A model generated the notes under the pieces. It did not search any database. It was not told the origin of the DNA and saw only the letters and a list, made by a program, of their open reading frames with translations. Of a stretch of 64,000 bases of DNA, positions 10,786-21,369 are shown piece by piece. Position numbers and translations under genes: made by a program. Position 1 is the first letter of the stretch. Every line of letters begins with the position of its first letter. This stretch comes from Gerris lacustris (lineage: Eukaryota > Arthropoda > Insecta > Hemiptera > Gerridae), in NCBI GenBank assembly GCA_951217055.1, contig OX578276.1:58527307-58591306 (forward strand). The letters run 5' to 3'.

Positions 10786-11577
10786 TGTGTGGTCTATAGG
10801 TGGGTCACTTCAGGGATAAATTAAAAACAATCTTCTTCAAACCATCTTTAGCTATATTTCAACCCTCTGTTTGGGTCATTCTCAAGCCTACAACAGAAAC
10901 ATTGGATTGACAAACTATGGTTTTACTCGTATTTAACAATACTGAACATGGATGTTAAAACTAACAAAATAAACTTCCTTACCTACTATAAGGTCTGAAA
11001 TAGTCCTACAAATTAAAACATCGTCGAAATCTAAATTAATATTTGTTCACAAAATTATTACCTATTTGGTAACTTGTTATCACATATTCCATTTCCTCTC
11101 CACTAAGAAATATAAACATAAACTAATAACAATAATAACTACAAAATTAACAATTTTGTTAAAATTTTATTAAAATTGGGTTTTATATAGTCATTTTAAT
11201 TGTTAATTTTGTAGTTGTTATTGTTATTATTGTTATTAGTTTGTATTTATGATTCTTAGTGGAGAGGAAATGGAATATGTGATAACAAGTTACCAAATAG
11301 GCAATAATTTTGTGAACAAATATTAATTTAGATTTCGACGATGTTTTAATTTGTAGGACTATTTCAGACCTTATAGTAGGTAAGAAAGTTTATTTTGTTA
11401 GTTTTTAACATCCATGTTCAGTATTGTTAAATACGAGTAAAACCATAGTTTGTCAATCCAATGTTTCTGTTGTAGGCTTGAGAATGACCCAAACAGAGGG
11501 TTGAAATATAGCTAAAGATGGTTTGAAGAAGATTGTTTTTAATTTATCCCTGAAGTGACCCACCTATAGACCACACA
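10786..11577. mobile_element. near-perfect 0.8 kb palindrome (fold-back element)
   Basis: The left arm starts TGTGTGGTCTATAGGTGGGT at 10786 and the right arm ends with its complement at 11577. The arms are about 370 nt, pair almost perfectly, and are separated by a spacer of about 40 nt around 11160-11200. Conserved blocks include GAATGACCCAAACAGAGGGT and GTGATAACAAGTTACCAAAT. The sequence next to the left arm (10681-10740) is mirrored, less well, at 11840-11920 (TATACATGATGCCCC), so the symmetry once extended further. A shorter single-arm copy lies at 34584-34790. No coding frame is shared between arms. Confidence 0.9.
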
Positions 11578-11859
11578 AAGTCTTTTCTATATATTGATAA
11601 AAAAAATGCACCAATTATGAATTCTTCTTCATTTCATAAGTTTTCTCTTAATACAATTTCCATCTTCAGTCCTCTATTTTTAGACACAGCTGTATACAGG
11701 TCGATTTTGGGAATCTTGGGCGTATGTATCTGTTGTAGATTACCTGGGCTTTGATGTAGCGTATCTGGTTTTTCAAGAGAGTATGAAATGAAAAATAATA
11801 CATAAATAATACAATTTATATCAATATACAAGAAACACTTTAATTATGTAAGCATTATA

Positions 11860-12010
11860 TTTGTTAGTTTTTGCATTTCTATACATGATGCCCCATATAG
11901 GCTAGTCCAACCAGCAATTTTATGCATCCAGTATTTTCATGTACAGCAACTTTTCCATCGCCGATATCTAACAGTTGTTTTGAGAATGTCAAGCACGGGT
12001 ATCCAGCTAG
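11860..12010 (+). mobile_element. possible Helitron 3' end
   Basis: This segment carries the inverted partner of the sequence at 10680-10725 (TATACATGATGCCCC and TATAGGCTAGT). It ends CACGGGTATCCAGCTAG at 12010, followed by T. Helitrons end in CTRR, usually CTAG, inserted 5' to T, and insect copies often have a GC-rich hairpin just before it. The hairpin is not convincing here, so the call rests on the CTAG end and the nearby helicase remnant. Confidence 0.4.
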
Positions 12011-12725
12011 TATTAAATAAATTTGAACTGAAGGACTCTAAAGGTGCAAAATCACTGATGAATGTTGGACTTAGAATAGCTGAGAGTACAAAACAAAGAG
12101 AGAGGACTGCAAATTATATCAATATTAGGTAAGTTCTTCGATATATTTATCTGTTTCTACTAAACCAGATTTGTCTCATGTCCTCAGTTGTTTGAGTAAG
12201 TTTAATGATTGCTTTGAGAAAGAACACTGGCTAGTGGTAAGTTCACTACTTAAAAGATATATGACTCTTACATATCAGAAGACAGGTCAAACCTCTTATA
12301 TGCTGGCATCTTGCTCAGAAGGACAGGATTCTACACCGAATATTGTTATAAGTATGCGAGAGTCACATCGGGGGGGGGGGGGGGGGGGGGCTATTAGTTG
12401 GGAGACAAGAAAGCAGATGACTGCAGCGTTATTAACCATGGAATCGGAGAGTATGGCATTGACGGAGGTAGCCAAAGAGGCACATCATGCCAAGCAGTAA
12501 TTTTGTAATATTGGACCTCAAATTAGATCTATTAAAATTATTAATGCAATCAGGTGGCTCTGCATCTAGAGAGCAATCCAGTAATCATCAAACAATCAGT
12601 TCAAGATCAAAGCATACACATATTAGAGCAAATTTCATATGTGAAGATGAGGCCAAGGGAACTACTGTAGTACCTCTATGGGTGATGGAAGCAGATATTT
12701 TCACAAAGTCCCTACCTTAATAGAA
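12011..12725 (+). pseudogene. copia-type (Ty1/copia) pol 3' remnant: RT end and RNase H
   Basis: Three frames together give a copia polyprotein tail. LNKFELKDSK (about 12013-12045) is followed by LSHVLSCLSKFNDCFEKEHW (12171 onward), then AISWETRKQMTAALLTMES and MALTEVAKEA, and finally the ADIFTKSLP end (to 12720). These match the RT-connection and RNase H region of copia elements. Frameshifts separate the blocks, and a 21-base G run (12370-12390) replaces part of RNase H. No LTR was identified on either side. It abuts the putative Helitron end at 12010, which may have truncated it. Confidence 0.8.
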
Positions 12726-13368
12726 GCATAGCAATGTCACTCATAACTTAGGGATATGCTAAATACAGCGATGAGCTATGTTCATGAGTGTTAGATTGAA
12801 GTAATACCTCTCTCTCACATTGTTGACTTCAAATTAAGGGCTTATCGGGAGTTTATTTTTGTTATAACTTTCAGTTACATTATGCTGATTATATGAGTGT
12901 TTAATTCAACTATACAGTTACAGCATATTGAATGTGGTATATTCTTGTAGTTAGTATCTACAACTATATTTAATAATGAAAAAGATGATGTTGTTCCTCC
13001 ATATCGAGGAAATTAACAGGGGATAAATCGTTATCATTGTTGTAAATATATTGTCATACATTTTAATTAAATCTGAATCTTGTACTTAATTCTAATCTTG
13101 TGTACTTTTCTCTTTGTTGGCATGAATTGCAAGAAGCAATTTACAATAACATATATGTAACAACCAGAATATTATTAAATTTTTTATTTATATCAAATGT
13201 ATTCCCATTAATTCATAAAATATGAGTTTAATCTTTCATATTATTAACAAAAAAAACAAAACCTTGTCTATATTGTTAAACATAGGTTCATTAGCCAAAT
13301 CCTGGATCACTAGAGCTATGGACAGAGTATTGGATTATCCCAGTCTTATTTTATTTTAACTTTGCCCA
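12726..13368. other. AT-rich DNA, no gene recognised
   Basis: This follows the copia pol end, so it may include the remains of that element's 3' untranslated region or LTR. I could not find a matching second copy to prove it. Confidence 0.35.
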
Positions 13369-13376
13369 CTAGATAG

Positions 13377-14326
13377 CAGTGGCGGATTAAAGGGGGGGGG
13401 GGGCGGGGGTGGCGACCGCCCCCCCCTTGATTATACTTTTTTCCAACGACTACCAAATTTCATATCAGAAATGCATAAAAGCGCTGTTTTGAGAGGTAAT
13501 ATTTTCAAAATTTTCCGAGGGAGGACCCCCGGCCCCGCAATATATCATATATCCCCCCCCCCCCCCTCCCAATAATAAACTTCTGACGACGCCAGGCGTC
13601 CCGGAGTTGTCCCGTTTTTGGACTTTAAATCCCGAACTTGTCTCCCGAAAAAACTTTTTGGGTCGAAAAGTACGAGTATTTGCTTTAATTCGATGGTCTT
13701 CAAATAGATATAATAACTTATCTAAATTAATTTACATAATTTAACTATTTTTTTCTAAATATAAAATTTGGTCCGTTGTCATGGGCTTAACGGCTCGTAG
13801 ATATATAAAACGAAAATATTAAAAATTCCCCTTTAGCTTCCGAGCTTACCGAAGGTAACAAACTGTGATAAATTTTCGTTCTCAAGAACAAAATTTTTTT
13901 TAGGTATTCTAGACAAAGGGAATGATTAGGTGCACAACTTTGTGTTAGAATAAGTTTGTATTATTTTTTTTTTAAAAAATGTACTTGTGTTCATGTTCAT
14001 ACTTGTTTTCCAACAAACTACACTATATCATCGAGCCAAAAATTACCCTTTTGCGGCTAAGTATTAAAATCAAATTTTACCTCAGAAATGCATTTAAGCG
14101 CTGTTTTGAGAGGTCATATTTTCAAATTTTTCCGGGGGAGGACCCCCGGACCCCCCGCTATATACACCCTACAATAATTAACTGCTAACGACACCTATGA
14201 CTTACGGTTAAGATAATTTTACTGCAGTCGTCCCCCCCCCCCCCTTCCTTAGGGCTTTCCATACTCCCGAAACCCCTTGGAGGGTCAGATCGCCACCCCC
14301 TAGATGACACCGTTAATCCGCCACTG
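13377..14326. mobile_element. non-autonomous hAT transposon (950 bp) with 8-bp target duplication
   Basis: The perfect 14-bp terminal inverted repeats read CAGTGGCGGATTAA and its complement. The flanking 8-bp direct repeat CTAGATAG sits at 13369-13376 and 14327-14334. Eight-base duplications and CAGxGGCG ends are diagnostic for hAT. The interior holds two diverged direct copies of a block with AAGCGCTGTTTTGAGAGGT and GGAGGACCCCCGG (about 13440-13600 and 14030-14190), C/G runs, and the head of family A (13834-13905). No transposase is encoded. Confidence 0.95.
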
Positions 14327-14334
14327 CTAGATAG

Positions 14335-15930
14335 AACTAGAGGTGTTCCACTATATGAACTAAGTTATTTAAAATAATTAAGATATCAGTAACCTTGTTG
14401 TGTACATATGCTTCTGTTCAGGTACTTTAATGTGATATAGTAATATTTTTGAATTCTTAATTTTTATCAAGTGCTCTTAAAATTTACCTTTGTTTTAATA
14501 CATGTGATAATAGTTTTAGCGTGTTAGGTACTTTGTTTTTATACATTTATTCGCTATCAACATACTTTTTAATATTAGACACCATTGATCAGTTTTATCA
14601 TTTATACTATTAATACAAGAAAGTTAAATGATTAGCCACGATGATTAACCATTAAGTTATTTTATTATTTATCAAACAATGCAGAATGAAATATTACAAA
14701 CATGTTAGTACGATAAAAACTGTAGCCATAAAATTACCTATAAAAATTTGTGAGATCTTATTTTAAGCCAAGTCTATCGTTCTTATTAAATCTGACACTA
14801 TTATTACAAATCACTCCAAATCTTTACATTTATAAGTAAAGAACATTTAGTGACTATATTCATGTTTATTACTAATGAATTTCACAAAATAACCTAATAT
14901 CAGAACTTTGGAACTTAGCTTCCTGAACTTGTGGTCCATAGCTTCCTCATTGAATGTAATGGAAATTGAATGTATGGATATTTGGACCTGTTTTGATTTC
15001 AAGCAAAGTCGCATTCATTTTTAAATGTGACCAAAAAGACTGCATGTAAAAATGTCATTGATAAGAGAGCAAAAATAGTTCAAAGAGAACAAAAGTAGAT
15101 TAGATTGAAGCAGATGAGCTATCTGGGAATAAATACCATCAGCAGAGTAATAAAGATTGGCCTTAAATTAGAGGAGTGGATACATCGATACATTATATAA
15201 ACATTAGATACAAAATTAATATTAGCACCTCTACCATTTGGTAGAGGTGCATACTATTATGCATACTATTTAGTGGCATCAATTTAATTAGATATTTAAG
15301 TCAACATCATTATGAGAAGAGTTGAGTAGATCCTCATAGCCATATTCTAGTTGTGACCATATCCAATCTCTTTTATTCTTCTTTATGGACATAAGTTTAG
15401 AGTAGATATTATTTGAAATGAAGTCAAAGTTTCCAAAGATTAGTAATCTGTGTACCGGAATCAAATAGAAGTACATATGATTTTAAAAATAATAACCGTC
15501 AAACAGAAGATGTGAGAGCATAAAAAATATGAAAAGAATTAAACTTACATCTAACACAGTATAATTATATTACAATAATAATGTTTTACTAACCAGATTT
15601 TCACCCATAGCTGTAAAATTAAATCTCAAACAAATATGGAAAAATAAAACGTAAAACTTAACAAAACTCAAAACTATTAACAGCTCGAGCAAAGGAGAAA
15701 CCAAATAATTTTGGCGGAAAGAACAGTTCTTCTTTATCTTCATTTCTTCTCAAAACCCAGGTTTGGTTTAAGGGGGTGGTTCGGAATGGTTAAAATAGGA
15801 AGAGCTTCAGGTTCATTATAACTTTGTTATGAGGGTTAGTGTAACTTTCAGAACCCATGAAAAAATTAGGTAAATTTAAAGAAATATAATATATAATAAA
15901 CATTATTTTTCTCTATTTTACTCTATACGG
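14335..15930. other. AT-rich DNA, no gene recognised
   Basis: A small hairpin CTCTACCATTTGGTAGAGG is at about 15231-15249. A minus-strand open frame at 15288-15476 contains FDFISNNIYSKLMSIKKNKR and GYEDLLNSS. It reads like protein but matches nothing I know and has no clear splice sites. Confidence 0.35.
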
Positions 15931-16068
15931 CTAAACTTTATTCTCTAAAATAAGCGGCAAAGTCCTGATTGACTGACTGACATAGAATAAACGTACAGCA
16001 AAATCTGCTTAACCGAGAGACTTTAAATTTTGAGGATATACTCTGTGCATATCATAGACACCCACTAA

Positions 16069-17716
16069 CAGGGCCGGCCCGAGAGCCGTGCAAGCCGTGC
16101 AACCGCACAGGGCGCTGGATTGGCAGGGGCGCCAATGTGGCAAAAAGCAAAAAATAGCCCTTAGTTTTTTAATAGAACTAAAAAAAACAACATCATAACT
16201 CAAACATTATTGAATTTTCTAGTTTGAAATAAAACGAATAAAAAAATAAATAAATAAATCGGAGGAGTGTGTGGTAAGGGAGATAAGAGGGATTAATATG
16301 CAGATCTATACATGAGTGAGAGAATAGAAGTAAATAAATAAGTGAGGAGGAAAGAGTGCAGTAGGACTTCTGACTTCTACTAGATAAAGAGTGATAGAAA
16401 TACTTTGTCTAAAGATTGTAGGGACACCTGGATTTGTTATCTACTTAAGATAAGCATCAGGCCAGATAAGATTAAATCAAACCCTTTTAAAATCTTTTTA
16501 ATTTTTGTTCAGTTTTATTTAACTAGCCCTCCCTGCTTTTTAGTGTCATACATCTTATCATATTACGCAGAAAGTGAACCTCCGAAGTGGACCTTTTTCC
16601 CCTCTTTCCTCATCCAAAATCTCGGACCTCCCCCACCCCCCTCGTGTTCATTAGTTCTTAAAATGGAAATCTCTCCTGACATACATTTGTGATAATTTAA
16701 ATTAAATTTTCCATTCCTTATAGTTATAGTCCAGTCAATAAGTACAAAAAATGTGGATTTCCTTGCAAAAAATCGGGTATCTACAGTTTTTGAATATGTT
16801 GTTGGGATCAATGCAAAAAAAAAACCTTGTGCAAGCCGAGTTATATCGAAATAAGATGGTTGTGCGTGAAGTCTCACGTTGAAAGGGTTTCGTTAGTATT
16901 CTGAACACGAAATTATATTTATCGGAAGAATTTAAATAAAATTAGGGGTCCCTGGTTCGATCCCCAGAGGGGTGAAAATGATTTTATCGGTTATAACGAC
17001 AAGGTAATTTAAATTTTATACATTTTTGCAATCTACTCTTTAATACCTTTCATTTGATATCGTGACCAAATTGTATTATGAATTATTCGCCATTTTGGAT
17101 TCCCAATTAACCAGATCAAATTGCTGTATACTTAGTTTTTCTTTTGCCCAGCAGACCGCATATTTTTTTAGTAAATGTAACTGCAGAAAGTGTTTTTTTT
17201 TGGGGGGGGGACACAAATTTTGATGTTTTTTGACAAAATGGCGTAAAAAATTAAACAATTTTCCTAAGTGCTATATAGTTTTGAAATCTTCTCTTTAATA
17301 CCTTTCATTTGATATCCCACTCAAAATTTAAAAAAAAATGTGCACGGGACTATCCGCCATTTTTGATTTGAACGGCTTAAGATTTTGAGTTCGCTATATT
17401 TTTCCTGTATGCGCGTCAAAAAAAATATTGAATACGGCGAAAGTTTCATGTTCTTATCTCTTTTGATTCAAAAGTTATTGGAACCGTACAGAGTGACAGA
17501 CAGACCGACAGACATAGTTAACCATGAAATGTTGTCTGAACGAATTCTATTTAATCCCAGGTAGAGATTAGTAATAGTACAGGAAAGAAAACTAACCCTC
17601 CCTTATTACAATGTGGGTTTATGTACGGTGATTGGTCCGGGATGGTTGTTGGGGGGGGGGGGGGGCGCCAAAATGGCAACTTGCACGGGTGAAAATTTAC
17701 CCTCGGGCCGGCCCTG
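16069..17716. mobile_element. non-autonomous hAT transposon (1.65 kb) with 8-bp target duplication
   Basis: Ends CAGGGCCGGCCCGAG and CTCGGGCCGGCCCTG are perfect 15-bp inverted repeats. The target duplication CCCACTAA is at 16061-16068 and 17717-17724. The interior includes a nested family B repeat (about 16863-17540) and G-runs. No transposase frame is present; open frames at 16405-16692 and 16563-16877 have no domain. Confidence 0.95.
16863..17540 (+). repeat. family B repeat copy inside the hAT element
   Basis: It begins GTGAAGTCTCACGTTGAAAG then GGTTTCGTTAGTATTCTGAA. It contains two CTCTTTAATACCTTTCATT blocks and CAAAATGGCG. It ends TATTGGAACCGTACAGAGTG followed by a GACAGACAGAC tract. 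Related copies are at 35648-36657, 45800-46190, 57015-57293 and (minus) 59400-59660. A B-box-like GGTTCGATCCC occurs near 16952 but no tRNA fold is present. Confidence 0.75.
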
Positions 17717-18178
17717 CCCACTAAGAATGGATTTTGCTAATTATGTACAGTTTTGCATTTTCATTCAGGGGGGGGGGGGGGGGGCAATAGAAAAAAAGGA
17801 AAAATCTCTAATATAAACGGGAATGTCCTGATTTATTTATATTTTTTAGAATGCAGTAATTGTTGTTATGTACACTTTTGTTATATTTTCATTTAGGATG
17901 GAGGGAATTGACTTTGTCCAGTTTCCAGCCAAAAATATATAAGAATAATTTGGAAATAAGATAGTGATTCTGAAAGGTTTTTTATGCTCTTTAAAATTAT
18001 TCCTTAGCCCGATTTCTCTATTTCATTTAGTTTTTGAGATATTAGGCATTTTTTTAAAATTTGTGTATAACACTTTAAAAAATAGACTGCCAATTGGTGT
18101 GGCAAATAGTTTCCTCGCATCCTATCGCGTAGATAATTTATTGATTTTATTGTTTCACTTGCTATTATTGTTTCATTA

Positions 18179-19774
18179 AGGCCCCCATACACGTTCAAAA
18201 TGTTTGCGCAAACATTTTGACCGTGTATGGGGCTGTTTGACCGATTTTTGACTGTTTGCGCATACATTTTGATGACAATCAGTCGAGACTCGAGACTGAA
18301 AGTTTTGCGCAAACATTTTGATGGTGTATGGAGCTGTTTGAGTGTTTGCGCAAACATTTTGAAGCAGATCGGTCGTGTTCGAAATTTTTTGCGCAAATAA
18401 ACCTTTTTTGTAGACAGTGTTCGAATATTTTTCAAGGTAATCCTGTTCGAATCCCGTCTAGAATGGAGATTATTTATTCTTTACTTTCTCATATACGCAT
18501 CAGTATATATAATTGTAAAGAGGGAAGTAATAGCCCGGAAATTCGATTGAACCGATTACGATTAAATTTGGAATACCTACAAGTTCAGAAAAATTATATC
18601 CCGAAGAAAAATCGAGAAATTAACTTTAGCTCTGGAGCACCACCCTTAAACACCATGAAAAAACCTAAAAAAATATTTTATTGAAAACGGTTCAGATAAT
18701 TTTGATTCTAAAAAATGTTTAAATGTAGTCCATTTAAATACGGATCGAATTGTGTAAATATTTTTCCCAAGATTTTGATGAAAATTAATCCGATTTTAGT
18801 GAAATCAAAAACCAACAACCTGTTGAAAATGTTCTAAATATGTTTAAAAATAACTTAATTAAATGGGATATGATGGATTTAAATGCAGATACTTTTTTTT
18901 AACTTGCCCTATTAACTGGCTGCCTTGGGACCGAATCCATGGTCGATTAAAAATGGTCTGTTAAATTATTCCATTTTATTATTTTTGTAACAAGCAAACT
19001 AATTTTATAACATTTATATTTACAATTTAATGTCCCCACAGCAATGTGACAACTGTACAAGTAACTGCTATAGACAAGATCTTCATTTAGAAGTTAATTT
19101 TATATGTGTACTACTACTACATATTAATAAGTGTTTTTATATGTGTATTTTATATGTGTACTTACTAATACAGTAAAAGTATATATTATGTAATTAAAAA
19201 AAAAAAACTCGGAAAAGTGAAAATAGTTTTGCACCGTTTATTTATAATATTGAGTAATATTATTATTATTATAATTTTTTCCCCGCCAGCTGCTTATGGA
19301 GAGAGAAATATTCAGAGGGGAAGTTTTAATTGGTTCCCGCTATTTATTTCCCGCCAGTTTCTCCTATTGGGAGAAATGCCCGCTCTCCAAAAGTGGGAAG
19401 GAAGGGCTTTAACTATTCGCGCTAGAAATCAGGACTTTTCATTGGTTCCCGCTCTTTATTTCCCGCCGGTTTCTTCTAATTATTCATATATCGTAGCACC
19501 GGTGATGCATTTATTATCTGTGCTTCATTCTCGACCTGAGTTCCGTTTATAATGTGTAGATTATTATGATGGCCATAACAAATGTTAAATATAGAGAATT
19601 CTGGCGTGAATTCATCGCCGTTTATCGTGAATTGCCTGAACTGGGCACAAGCAGCATCCGAGTCAGACATATTGTCCTAAGAATTTCCCCAAATAACCTG
19701 AGGTTTTCATAATCCCGAAACGTGTATATTTATATCAATGTTTGCGCAAAATCTTTAACCGTGTATGGGGGCCT
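18179..19774. mobile_element. PIF/Harbinger-like DNA transposon, 1.6 kb
   Basis: Terminal inverted repeats AGGCCCCCATACACG (18179) and CGTGTATGGGGGCCT (19774) are flanked by the 3-bp duplication TTA (18176-18178 and 19775-19777). TTA/TAA duplications and GGCCC...ACAC ends are typical of PIF/Harbinger. The left 250 bp holds several AAAATGTTTGCGCAAACATT palindromes. The middle has a duplicated TTGGTTCCCGCTxTTTATTT block (19330 and 19440). A possible MADF-type start is at 19566-19712. No DDE transposase is visible, so it is non-autonomous. Confidence 0.9.
19566..19712 (+). pseudogene. possible MADF-domain N-terminus (Harbinger accessory ORF remnant)
   Basis: A 48-codon frame starts with tandem ATGs and encodes VKYREFWREFIAVYRELPEL before diverging. 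The Phe-Trp...Phe-Ile-x-x-Tyr-Arg-x-x-Pro-x-Leu spacing is like the first helix of MADF/Myb-like DNA-binding domains. PIF/Harbinger elements carry these as a second ORF. The expected Trp after PEL is missing, which suggests a one-base change or frameshift. It is short and the match is by eye, so this stays tentative. Confidence 0.35.
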
Positions 19775-20299
19775 TTATGTTTAATTGTTTCCCCCGTTTT
19801 TTTAATCTGTCAAAATTGTTTTGATTTTTCACATGAATTAAAGGACCAATTTCGCAAAAATTAAAGAGCGCAGACGGTTAAAAAAATTTACACATTAATC
19901 TGGGACTATCTGCGGGTTACTTTCGATAAAGTATAAAACTTTCATACTAATCAGATAATTATTTTTGAAGCTATAGGTGAAAATAAATGTATGTTTGTGC
20001 GCATGTGGAAGAGAAACCAATAAGAGCAGGAAGTTGAAACTTATATGGGACCTAAAATGAGCTAATTGTGACCCACTATACAAATTTTATTAAAATCGGA
20101 CGCATATATTTTAAGATGTAAGGTTCGAAAAAATTGAGCGTCTGACCGACAGACAGACGCACGGAACCAAAAATGTTCCCTGATGTCTGAAACGGATTTC
20201 TGTCTTGGAATTTTTGAAATCGGAGTCATAAAATATTTTCGCTCTTTGGAACGATCACATAGCTTTCTGTTACCTTCTGTAAGCTCGGAAGCAATAAAT

Positions 20300-21230
20300 A
20301 AATCAATATCTCGAGAACTAGTGAGAAATTGGCATATGCTTACTATTGCTTACTCGACATTTTTATTGCATTTGTCCCATAGAATACGCCAGTTTCGAGT
20401 GTTATGACATTTTATCGCGGGTCACCCTGTATTTTAGCTTTATTTAATTTTTGTAAAGTTTGTGAACTATACCGATTTTTTAGTTATAAAGTATAATCTT
20501 AAACTTAATGCTATATTTTAATGTGTTCTATTTTGACCTACATTATTTTAATTTCATCACTCGTTCCAGTAATAAAAATTAGTTTCCTAATATTTTTGTT
20601 AAAGCATATTGATATTTTTGTTATGTGCTTATAAGTTCCTTAAAGAAATTACAAAAATTAAACTTTTTGCCCTTCAATTATTATTAATTATTATTATATT
20701 TATTTTTTTTGAAGTCTTACTATTTTTTTAAAAATAATTTCTTTAAGATTGCCTGAGCTACTTATTTGATTCTCATTGTTATAACTCACTGTTACTCAAT
20801 AATAATATCTATTTACATTATCAAGTACAAGTGAATGTATATTAAGTAAATGTTGTAGATTGATGTATGTTTTATGTAACCGAAGTATGTAAGTATGAAA
20901 AGAAAGATAAGATAAAAGTAGTAAAGATAAATGTTAAATAAAGATATAAGCAGTAAAGATAAAGATATAAGTAATAAAGAAAAATCTATGTCTAAGTATA
21001 TACGTTAAATAAAGTTTAAAGAAATTTTTCTTTCTAAAAAAAAATGAACGATTCGCAAGGCTAGATTTGTATTTGTTTGTTTATAACCTGGAACGGAACG
21101 CAGCGTAAGAATACAAGGGGTGGGGGAACGCGCGCGTTTACACATCAGCTGCTCCATGAATACATTTTTATCTATAAAGCCCAAACGCGCGCATAAAACG
21201 CCTGCTATGAACCCACCTTAAAGGGCGCTT
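20300..21230. other. AT-rich DNA, no gene recognised
   Basis: Purine-rich AAAGATAAAGATATAAG-type imperfect repeats occupy about 20890-21010. A GC-richer block with paired AACGCGCGCGTTT and AAACGCGCGCAT strings follows at 21125-21200. There are no exon-like signals. Confidence 0.35.
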
Positions 21231-21235
21231 ATTAG

Positions 21236-21290
21236 GTAAGGGGCGCATTTTTTTTTATCTTGCGGGCGGGCGCTATCAGAGCTAGCTACG
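21236..21290. repeat. possible hAT right-terminal fragment
   Basis: GGGCGCTATC...TAGCTACGCCACT resembles the right end of hAT elements whose left end starts AGTGGCGTAGCTA. No matching left end or target duplication is visible nearby, so it may be a solo or truncated end. Confidence 0.4.
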
Positions 21291-21369
21291 CCACTCAGAT
21301 TCATTGATGGTATGCCGTGATCCCGTTAAATAAAAATAAAGTTTTATATAAGTAAACTTAAGATGACGA

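Larger units (their letters stand above)
15940..17880 (+). repeat. dispersed repeat family D, split by a hAT insertion
   Basis: The left part (15940-16068) contains GTCCTGATTGACTGACTGAC, AAATCTGCTTAACCGAGAGA and TATCATAGACACCCACTAA. The right part resumes at 17717 with CCCACTAAGAATGG. An uninterrupted relative at 23246-23480 reads straight through the same junction (ATAGATACCCCGCACTAAGA), which acts as an empty-site control for the insertion at 16069-17716. Confidence 0.7.
18085..20293 (-). repeat. family A copy on the minus strand, split by a Harbinger-like element
   Basis: The 3' end of the repeat (complement of GATAGGATGCGAGGAA and ATTGGCAGTCTATTTT) lies at 18085-18175. The body resumes at 19775 with TTGTTTCCCCCGTTTTTTTA and runs to GTAAGCTCGGAAGC at 20293. 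Removing 18179-19774 plus one TTA restores the order seen in the copy at 7466-8057. Confidence 0.8.

Noticed and set aside
19217..19552. 111-residue secreted or membrane protein
   Set aside because: It overlaps a duplicated non-coding block inside a Harbinger-like element; the hydrophobic start is AT-rich chance sequence.
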